A stretch of DNA of 64,000 bases from an uncultured Mucilaginibacter sp. GTDB lineage: Bacteria > Bacteroidota > Bacteroidia > Sphingobacteriales > Sphingobacteriaceae. The stretch is from the NCBI RefSeq assembly GCF_946479965.1, contig NZ_CAMLHX010000008.1:1-64000 (forward strand), given 5' to 3'. This document shows positions 58,564 through 64,000 of the stretch, piece by piece (positions within the stretch are counted from its first letter, which is position 1; the number at the start of each line of letters is the position of its first letter). The notes below the pieces were generated by a model. The model worked only from the letters and a program-made list of their open reading frames with translations, did no database searches and was not told where the DNA came from. A program made the position numbers and the translations under genes.

Positions 58564-59526
58564 TTAGTTGACGGTAGCATCTTCTTCCTTTTCCCCTATT
58601 ACTACTTCATCCTTTGGCAAACCATCTTCTAATCTGCTTGGACGTAACACGTAGTAAATACCAAAAAGCGCCACCAGCAATGATATTATATAAAACGAAC
58701 CCGGCAAAAATACCGCCAGGCTTTTATCCATCGGGAAAACCTTGGTAAGTTGGGTAAACACCGTCTCGCGTATACCGGCACCGCCAACGCTTATCGGGAT
58801 AATTGTTGCAAGTGCTGATATCAGGAATGATAATAAGTAAGGGGAGAACTTGCCATCGAAACTTTGTCCCAATAATATGAAGACTATGGCCAAAACCTGT
58901 AAAGTCTGCACCAAAACTGCTTTGGCGTGTCCGGCAAAAAAATAACGGGTATACTCTCGGAAAAATTTATAAGCAACAAAATAGTAAACCAACGAAGCCA
59001 ACGTAAATATCCCAAGCGGAATGCCGATGTGAATATCTATTTGTGGTATAAGAAAGATAAGTGCAACTGTTATTAAACCTATTGCCCACAGCCCACTCAG
59101 CCTGTCGAACATAATGGCCCAAAACACTTTTTTGCCGGGTAGTTTATAGCTTTTGTTAAGCATGTATATTTTGTAGCCATCGCCACCTATACCACCAGGA
59201 AGCAGGAAGTTATAGAACAGGCCCAATAAATATAATCTGAAATTAAAACGCGGATCAAGGTATAAATCTATCGATTTAAAAAAGCTGGATAACCTCCACG
59301 AAGAAACTACTATAGACAGGAAAAAACATACCATCGCAGCAAACATCCACCAGTAATTAGCATGCAATAGCCTGTATTTAACATCTTCAAATGGTACATG
59401 CCTGAAAACGAAATACAGCAGAACGGATGTAACTGCTATCTTTAAAACAGTTTTGGTTATATTCCAAAGTCGGCCGCGTAAGGTCTTCGGCTGTGGTGGT
59501 TCTGCAATTTCTGTCATTGGGCGCAA
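58564..59526 (-). CDS. flippase-like membrane protein (LPG synthase TM region family)
   Basis: A 320-residue integral membrane protein with about eight hydrophobic segments and the typical loop GLFYNFLLPGGIGGDGYK and GGAGIRETVF. It belongs to the lysylphosphatidylglycerol synthase/flippase TM-region (UPF0104) family, which transports lipids or acts with glycosyltransferases. The C-terminal catalytic domain of MprF is absent. Function at the inner membrane is inference. Confidence 0.9.
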   Translation of the reverse strand: MRPMTEIAEPPQPKTLRGRLWNITKTVLKIAVTSVLLYFVFRHVPFEDVKYRLLHANYWWMFAAMVCFFLSIVVSSWRLSSFFKSIDLYLDPRFNFRLYLLGLFYNFLLPGGIGGDGYKIYMLNKSYKLPGKKVFWAIMFDRLSGLWAIGLITVALIFLIPQIDIHIGIPLGIFTLASLVYYFVAYKFFREYTRYFFAGHAKAVLVQTLQVLAIVFILLGQSFDGKFSPYLLSFLISALATIIPISVGGAGIRETVFTQLTKVFPMDKSLAVFLPGSFYIISLLVALFGIYYVLRPSRLEDGLPKDEVVIGEKEEDATVN

Positions 59527-59662
59527 AGGTAATGATTTACTGATTACATAAATAAATACGGAGTCAGCACTGTGTTAAAATACTGTTAAACACAGGCTGT
59601 ATAGTTACAAAGCGTTGACTAACTTATCGTAAATCGCCATATAACAAATCTTTAAAAAAACC

Positions 59663-59670
59663 TATTTTTG
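59663..59670 (+). promoter_or_regulatory. -7 box (TATTTTTG) before aguB
   Basis: TATTTTTG matches TAnnTTTG and lies 16 bases before the aguB ATG; a short agggac follows as a possible ribosome-binding site. No good -33 element is visible. Confidence 0.45.
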
Positions 59671-59686
59671 CAGAAATTTAAGGGAC

Positions 59687-60556
59687 ATGAGTAAAGTAAA
59701 TGTTGGCATTGTGCAAATGAGTTGTACTGCTGATAAGCAGCAGAACTTGCAGAAGGCGATTGTGAAGGTGAGAGAAGCGGCCCAAAAAGGAGCGCAGATA
59801 GTTTGCTTGCAGGAACTTTTTACTTCGCTGTATTTTTGCGATGTAGAGGATCATGACAATTTTCAATTGGCTGAAGCTATTCCCGGCCCATCAACTAATG
59901 AGCTTTCCAAAGTTGCTGCTGAATTGGGTGTGGTAATTATAGCATCGTTGTTTGAAAAACGTGCGCAAGGGCTTTACCATAATACAACCGCGGTATTAGA
60001 TGCTGACGGCGCTTATTTAGGTAAGTACCGCAAAATGCATATTCCTGATGATCCCGGTTTTTACGAAAAGTTCTACTTTACACCGGGCGATCTAGGTTAT
60101 AAGGTGTTTAAAACCAAATTTGCGACCATTGGTGTATTGATTTGTTGGGATCAGTGGTATCCCGAAGCGGCGCGTATCACTGCTTTAATGGGTGCAGAAA
60201 TACTGTTTTATCCAACAGCAATAGGATGGGCCACAACGCAGGATGAGGCGACCAATGTTGAGCAATATAACGCCTGGCAAACTATACAGCGCTCGCATGC
60301 GGTTGCAAATGGCGTACATGTTGTGAGTGTGAATAGGGTAGGCGAAGAAGCCGGTGTTAAATTTTGGGGAGGATCATTCTTTGCCAATCCGTTTGGCGCG
60401 CTAATACATCAAACATCAACTGATGATGAGGAAGTAGTGGTACAAGAGCTTGATTTAAGTAAAACCGATTTTTACCGTACACATTGGCCGTTTTTACGTG
60501 ATCGTAGAATAGAATCCTATCAGCCAATTACAAAGCGTCTACTGGACGAAGATTAA
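59687..60556 (+). CDS. aguB: N-carbamoylputrescine amidase (AguB, nitrilase family)
   Basis: A 289-residue carbon-nitrogen hydrolase. The Glu-Lys-Cys triad is visible: Glu43 (CLQELF), Lys116 (KYRKMHIPD) and Cys153 (VLICWDQWYPE). It converts N-carbamoylputrescine to putrescine, CO2 and ammonia, the second step from agmatine. Its partner aguA follows, separated only by a four-helix-bundle gene, so the polyamine pathway is complete here for agmatine to putrescine. Confidence 0.93.
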   Translation: MSKVNVGIVQMSCTADKQQNLQKAIVKVREAAQKGAQIVCLQELFTSLYFCDVEDHDNFQLAEAIPGPSTNELSKVAAELGVVIIASLFEKRAQGLYHNTTAVLDADGAYLGKYRKMHIPDDPGFYEKFYFTPGDLGYKVFKTKFATIGVLICWDQWYPEAARITALMGAEILFYPTAIGWATTQDEATNVEQYNAWQTIQRSHAVANGVHVVSVNRVGEEAGVKFWGGSFFANPFGALIHQTSTDDEEVVVQELDLSKTDFYRTHWPFLRDRRIESYQPITKRLLDED

Positions 60557-60558
60557 TA

Positions 60559-60589
60559 AGTCCATGGACCATAGTCGATAGACCATAGT
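60559..60589 (+). repeat. left repeat flanking the four-helix-bundle gene
   Basis: agtccatggaccatagtcga followed by tagaccatag. It is related in inverted orientation to 60954-60985 on the other side of the gene. Confidence 0.65.
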
Positions 60590-60602
60590 AAAAACATATA
60601 TA

Positions 60603-60953
60603 ATGGCTTTTAAGTTTGAGAGTCTTCAGGTATGGCAACGGGCATTAGATTTAACTGATGATATCGACCAATTAACTAAAAAATTTCCGAAAGATGAACT
60701 TTACGTTTTAAGTTCTCAGATAAAACGGGCTGCCGATTCTGTGGTGTTAAATATTGCCGAAGGCTGCACTGGACAAACTAACCCAGTATTTAAAACTTTT
60801 TTAGGTTATGCTTTAAGATCTGGTATAGAGGTAGTATCCTGCCTTTTTATTGGCCGAAAAAGAAAAATAATAGAAGAAAATGACTTCCATAAACTTTATG
60901 AGGAGTATCAGGTTTTAACAAAAATGATAACTGCTTTAAGAAACTCTTTGTAA
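60603..60953 (+). CDS. four-helix-bundle protein (23S rRNA intervening sequence / S23 family)
   Basis: A 116-residue helical protein. It begins FKFESLQVWQRALDLTDDI and includes LSSQIKRAADSVVLNIAEGC and GYALRSGIEVVSCL, which is the family pattern. S23 proteins were named from inserts in bacterial 23S rRNA and form pentameric bundles; their function is unclear. It splits the agu pathway and is flanked by related inverted repeats, so it may be a mobile or recently inserted unit. Confidence 0.92.
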   Translation: MAFKFESLQVWQRALDLTDDIDQLTKKFPKDELYVLSSQIKRAADSVVLNIAEGCTGQTNPVFKTFLGYALRSGIEVVSCLFIGRKRKIIEENDFHKLYEEYQVLTKMITALRNSL

Positions 60954-60985
60954 CTATGGACCATCGACCATCGACTATGGACTAT
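60954..60985 (+). repeat. right repeat flanking the four-helix-bundle gene
   Basis: ctatggaccatcgaccatcg followed by actatggactat. It directly follows the S23 stop and contains both possible aguA start codons (60956 and 60977). Confidence 0.65.
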
Positions 60986-62014
60986 CCGGCTTTAGCCGGT
61001 TATCATTTCCCCGCCGAATGGGCTAAACATACTGCCACCTGGCTTAGCTGGCCGCACAAGGAGGAATCATGGCCGGGTAAGATCGTAACTATCTATCCCA
61101 AATACTGCGAGTTTATTAAGGCTTTGTCAGAAGGTGAATTGGTGCGGATAAATGTTAGGGATGAGTACATGGCCGCTTTTGCCAAGCAGCAATTACAACT
61201 GGTGGGTGCTGATCTGAGCAAAATTGAATTTTTTGAATTTGAAAGTAACGATGCATGGTGCCGCGATCATGGTCCTGCTTTTTTGATCAATCCCACAACA
61301 AAGCAAAAGGTTATTGTTGATTGGGGATACAATGCCTGGGGCGGCAAATATCCGCCGTTTGACTTGGACGATGTTATCCCAACCAAAATAGCTAAGCATT
61401 TTAATCTTCCTGTTTATCATCCGGGTATTGTAATGGAAGGTGGATCTGTTGATTTTAATGGCAAAGGCACAATACTTACCACCACTGCCTGCCTGCTTAA
61501 TCCTAATCGTAACCCACACCTTAATCAGCAGCAAATAGAAGAATACCTGCGTAATTACTACGGTGCCGAGCAAATACTATGGCTGGGCGATGGCATTGTA
61601 GGCGATGATACCGATGGGCACATTGATGATATTACCCGCTTTGTAAACGAAGATACCGTTGTGACTGTAGTTGAGGAAAACAAGAACGACGATAATTATC
61701 ACCTGTTGCAGGAAAACCTGCAAGCGCTTAAAACCATGCGTTTGCTTAACGGGAAACAGCTAAATGTTATTGAATTACCGATGCCTGATGCTGTAATTTA
61801 CGACGATATGCGGCTACCTGCATCATACGCTAATTTTTACATAGGCAATGCCGCTGTTGTAGTTCCTACGTATCGCTGCGATAATGATGATAAGGCTTTG
61901 GATATTCTGACTAAATGCTTCCCCGACAGGAAAGTAATAGGTATAGATTCGACTGATATTATATGGGGATTGGGTAGCTTTCATTGTCTTAGTCAGCAGG
62001 AGCCTGAAGTTTAA
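60956..62014 (+). CDS. aguA: agmatine deiminase (AguA)
   Basis: A 352-residue guanidino-modifying enzyme (agmatine to N-carbamoylputrescine plus ammonia). Marks: WLSWPHKEESWPG, the DXH pair in NDAWCRDHGPAF, GGSVDFNGKG, and the catalytic Cys in GLGSFHCLSQQEP. The start is either ATG 60956, which encodes the repeat (MDHRPSTMDY), or ATG 60977 (MDYPALAGYHF); the latter fits the family better. Its N-terminus has therefore been partly rebuilt by the repeat. Confidence 0.94.
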   Translation: MDHRPSTMDYPALAGYHFPAEWAKHTATWLSWPHKEESWPGKIVTIYPKYCEFIKALSEGELVRINVRDEYMAAFAKQQLQLVGADLSKIEFFEFESNDAWCRDHGPAFLINPTTKQKVIVDWGYNAWGGKYPPFDLDDVIPTKIAKHFNLPVYHPGIVMEGGSVDFNGKGTILTTTACLLNPNRNPHLNQQQIEEYLRNYYGAEQILWLGDGIVGDDTDGHIDDITRFVNEDTVVTVVEENKNDDNYHLLQENLQALKTMRLLNGKQLNVIELPMPDAVIYDDMRLPASYANFYIGNAAVVVPTYRCDNDDKALDILTKCFPDRKVIGIDSTDIIWGLGSFHCLSQQEPEV

Positions 62015-62078
62015 GAAATTTTTTACCGACATATTTCCCCCTTTTACCGAGTTATTGCCAGTTACTTGCCTTTTTCTG

Positions 62079-62116
62079 TTTCAGCTTACTATATTAGTGC
62101 GTTACTTTTGAGTAAC
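62079..62116 (+). promoter_or_regulatory. promoter with overlapping palindrome before the LiaF-like gene
   Basis: TTTC (62079-62082) and TACTTTTG (62103-62110) are 20 bases apart, a good -33/-7 pair. The -7 box lies inside gttact-tttg-agtaac (62101-62116), a perfect 6-bp inverted repeat, which could be a repressor site. Confidence 0.5.
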
Positions 62117-62132
62117 AAATAATTTAAACGAC

Positions 62133-62969
62133 ATGGATACTAACCCTAATATAGATCACCAAGGTAGCGCTAACAAAGGAAAAGTTTTAGCAGGCATCAT
62201 TTTGCTTTGCATCGGCGCTTCATGGTTACTCAAAGAATTTGATTTTTTCTTTTTTCCGCACTGGCTGCTTAGCTGGCCAATGTGGCTTATTGTTGGCGGC
62301 CTTTATTTAGGAGGCAAAAACAACTTTCGTAATTCATCGTGGGTCTTTGCTGTAGCTATCGGCGCAGTGTTTTTACTCGGCGAAGCGATACCTGGTTTAG
62401 ATGCCGGTGCTATTGTTTGGCCGGGAATGCTCATTACCTTTGGGATATGGATGATAGTAAGAAGGAATCAAACTACGCATTGGGATAAAAAAAGCTGGAA
62501 GAACAAATGGGAAAGTAGTAAATACGACTTCAATGTTAAGCAACCCATCTCAGCCGAACCCATTGCTGACTTTAATGATGCAACCGACACCAACACTGCC
62601 GGCACTCCAAGCCAGCCCTTTTATTCGGGCGATGAACACCTCGAGGCCATTTCTATTTTCGGCAGTGTAAAAAAGACTATCTATTCAAAAAACTTTCAGG
62701 GTGGCGAGGTAGTAAACGTTTTTGGAGGCGCAGAGATCGACTTAACCCAGGCCGATATTATTGGTCGTGTTTATATTGAGGTTACCCAGGTATTTGGAGG
62801 CGTTAAAATGATCGTTCCTTCACACTGGACAGTAGTATCAGATGTTGCTGCTGTGTTTGCCGGGTTTGATGATAAACGTGTAAGAACTGCCGTTCCGCAG
62901 GATGCCAATAAAGTTCTTGTAATTAAAGGGACATCCATATTTGCAGGGGTAGACGTGCGCAGCTATTAA
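62133..62969 (+). CDS. LiaF-like transmembrane protein
   Basis: A 278-residue membrane protein with four hydrophobic segments in residues 18-115 (LAGIILLCIGASWLLKEFDF, MWLIVGGLYLGG), a polar linker, and a beta-helix-like C-terminal domain (ISIFGSVKKTIYSKNFQGGE, VYIEVTQVFGGVKMIVPSHW). This layout fits LiaI-LiaF-like proteins, which link cell-envelope stress to a two-component system. A LytS-type kinase gene follows 34 bases later, which supports that role. Confidence 0.9.
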   Translation: MDTNPNIDHQGSANKGKVLAGIILLCIGASWLLKEFDFFFFPHWLLSWPMWLIVGGLYLGGKNNFRNSSWVFAVAIGAVFLLGEAIPGLDAGAIVWPGMLITFGIWMIVRRNQTTHWDKKSWKNKWESSKYDFNVKQPISAEPIADFNDATDTNTAGTPSQPFYSGDEHLEAISIFGSVKKTIYSKNFQGGEVVNVFGGAEIDLTQADIIGRVYIEVTQVFGGVKMIVPSHWTVVSDVAAVFAGFDDKRVRTAVPQDANKVLVIKGTSIFAGVDVRSY

Positions 62970-63003
62970 TCGGTCACACTAACTATCATTTTAAAAACTA
63001 GTT

Positions 63004-64000
63004 TTGGCTACTCCATCATCAACATCGTTAACATTTTCAAAATTACGCGGCGCGTTTGTAGCTTGCGGGTTAGCTTGGGGCTGCCTGCAAAGCTATATAA
63101 TACACGGCTTTGATTTTGACTGGTTTACCGGTATAGCAGATGGATTGGTAAGCACTGTACTATTGGCAGCGGCATGTTGGCTCATTAACAACAACCTGCG
63201 TTACTATCAGCCGGGTAAGGGCAGTTACATTAATATATTAATATGGTGCGTAGCGTTGGCTGCAGCCTGTACAGCCGGCAGCCGTTATATATTGCTACCT
63301 TTCTTAAATACCACACCGGGTTACGCCAGTTTTATGGGCCAATCATTGGTAATTCGCTTTTTTACTAATTTTTTGGCGATAGGATGGATGGCCATGATCA
63401 GTATGATCTGGTATACCCAACAGGATCAAAAAGAGAACGAAAAGCGTAAAACCGAGGCGGAGCGTTTGGCGAGGGAAGCAGAGCTGTATAATTTGCGCCA
63501 GCAGTTGCAGCCACACTTTTTATTTAACAGCCTTAACTCTATTAATGCTTTAATTGGTTTCAAACCCGAGCAAGCCCGCAAAATGATACACCAGTTATCA
63601 GACTTTTTACGTGGAACATTGCGTAAGGACGACCAGCAACAGGTTACCCTAACAGAGGAGTTGCAACACCTTAACCTATACCTCGATATTGAAAAAGTCA
63701 GGTTCGGTCACCGTTTAAAAACTGAGATCAGTTGCGATGACAGCTGTGGCCCCTGCGTAATGCCGGCCATGTTATTGCAGCCACTTGTGGAGAACGCTAT
63801 TAAATTTGGCTTATATGACACTACCGAAGAGGTGGTGGTAAGCATAAGGGCAGAGTTGGATGGCAATTATTTGGAGCTTATAGTGCAAAACCCTTTTGAT
63901 CCTAAAACTTCGCGACCGCGGCAGGGAACTGGTTTTGGCCTGAGTGGAGTGCAGCGCCGCTTATATTTATTATTTGCACGTAATGATTTGATGGAAACAC
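63004..64000 (+). CDS. LytS/YehU-type sensor histidine kinase (partial)
   Basis: A frame open to the window end, probably starting at TTG 63004, since the first in-frame ATG lies well inside the membrane part. Residues 1-130 have four hydrophobic helices, then a charged linker, then the His_kinase domain with QPHFLFNSLNSINALIGF (phospho-accepting His) and the ATP site beginning QPLVENAIKFGL. With LiaF-like protein upstream it would form a cell-envelope sensing system; the response regulator should lie beyond the end. Confidence 0.88.
   Translation, partial: MATPSSTSLTFSKLRGAFVACGLAWGCLQSYIIHGFDFDWFTGIADGLVSTVLLAAACWLINNNLRYYQPGKGSYINILIWCVALAAACTAGSRYILLPFLNTTPGYASFMGQSLVIRFFTNFLAIGWMAMISMIWYTQQDQKENEKRKTEAERLAREAELYNLRQQLQPHFLFNSLNSINALIGFKPEQARKMIHQLSDFLRGTLRKDDQQQVTLTEELQHLNLYLDIEKVRFGHRLKTEISCDDSCGPCVMPAMLLQPLVENAIKFGLYDTTEEVVVSIRAELDGNYLELIVQNPFDPKTSRPRQGTGFGLSGVQRRLYLLFARNDLMET

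Overview
The window looks like a chromosomal segment from a Bacteroidota bacterium, most likely family Sphingobacteriaceae (Mucilaginibacter/Pedobacter type). This rests on protein character: MG2/TonB-plug surface proteins, DUF2027-Smr, a GH2 beta-galactosidase with LamG, a Bacteroidota-type ClpP, a two-gene agmatine route, GT-rich glycan genes, and TAnnTTTG-like -7 boxes with short leaders. No rRNA, complete tRNA, CRISPR array, integrase or transposase gene was seen. Genus is inference.

Layout. 0-5.4 kb: tail of a Gly-rich protein, a helical hypothetical, a NUDIX hydrolase, an MsbA-like ABC exporter, a GT4 glycosyltransferase, a tiny Lys-rich protein, a cold-shock protein and an outer-membrane barrel. 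5.5-17.3 kb: GH3 hydrolase, UvrD-like helicase-nuclease, RecG, RidA, a 47-aa membrane peptide, OmpA-type porin, Xaa-Pro aminopeptidase and MeaB. 17.4-24.3 kb: a surface-glycan cluster (five glycosyltransferase-like genes, an acyltransferase-3 and a methyltransferase) on alternating strands. 24.3-31.3 kb: membrane protein, GYF-RDD protein, MG2/plug protein, then a compact sigma factor / putative soluble anti-sigma / ClpP operon and small secreted proteins. 31.5-40.9 kb: flotillin, sugar isomerase-like protein, PQQ dehydrogenase-cytochrome fusion, old yellow enzyme, DUF1569 and DUF2027-Smr.

40.9-57.8 kb is the accessory part. Genes are spaced by 200-650 bp of repeat-rich DNA: a 78-bp double-hairpin family (three full copies and one half copy), 45-bp REP-like palindromes (five direct copies, one inverted), 70-bp and 36-bp pairs, and a 10-bp-phased GGAACA array. 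Between them lie a TPR protein, a carboxylesterase, unknown membrane proteins, a SRAP (HMCES/YedK) gene with three small genes upstream, a GH2-LamG beta-galactosidase with an AraC regulator, a zinc-ribbon protein, a short SSB lacking the acidic tail, and a tandem pair of coiled-coil/TM genes of which the second is frameshifted.

57.8-64 kb returns to ordinary genes: SDR oxidoreductase, flippase-like membrane protein, aguB and aguA split by a four-helix-bundle (S23) gene with inverted repeats on both sides, then a LiaF-like protein and a LytS-type histidine kinase that runs off the end.

The best candidates for something undescribed are the sigma / soluble anti-sigma-like / ClpP operon (28.6-30.0 kb), the repeat families with the small genes between them (41-57 kb), and the S23 cassette inside the agmatine pathway.
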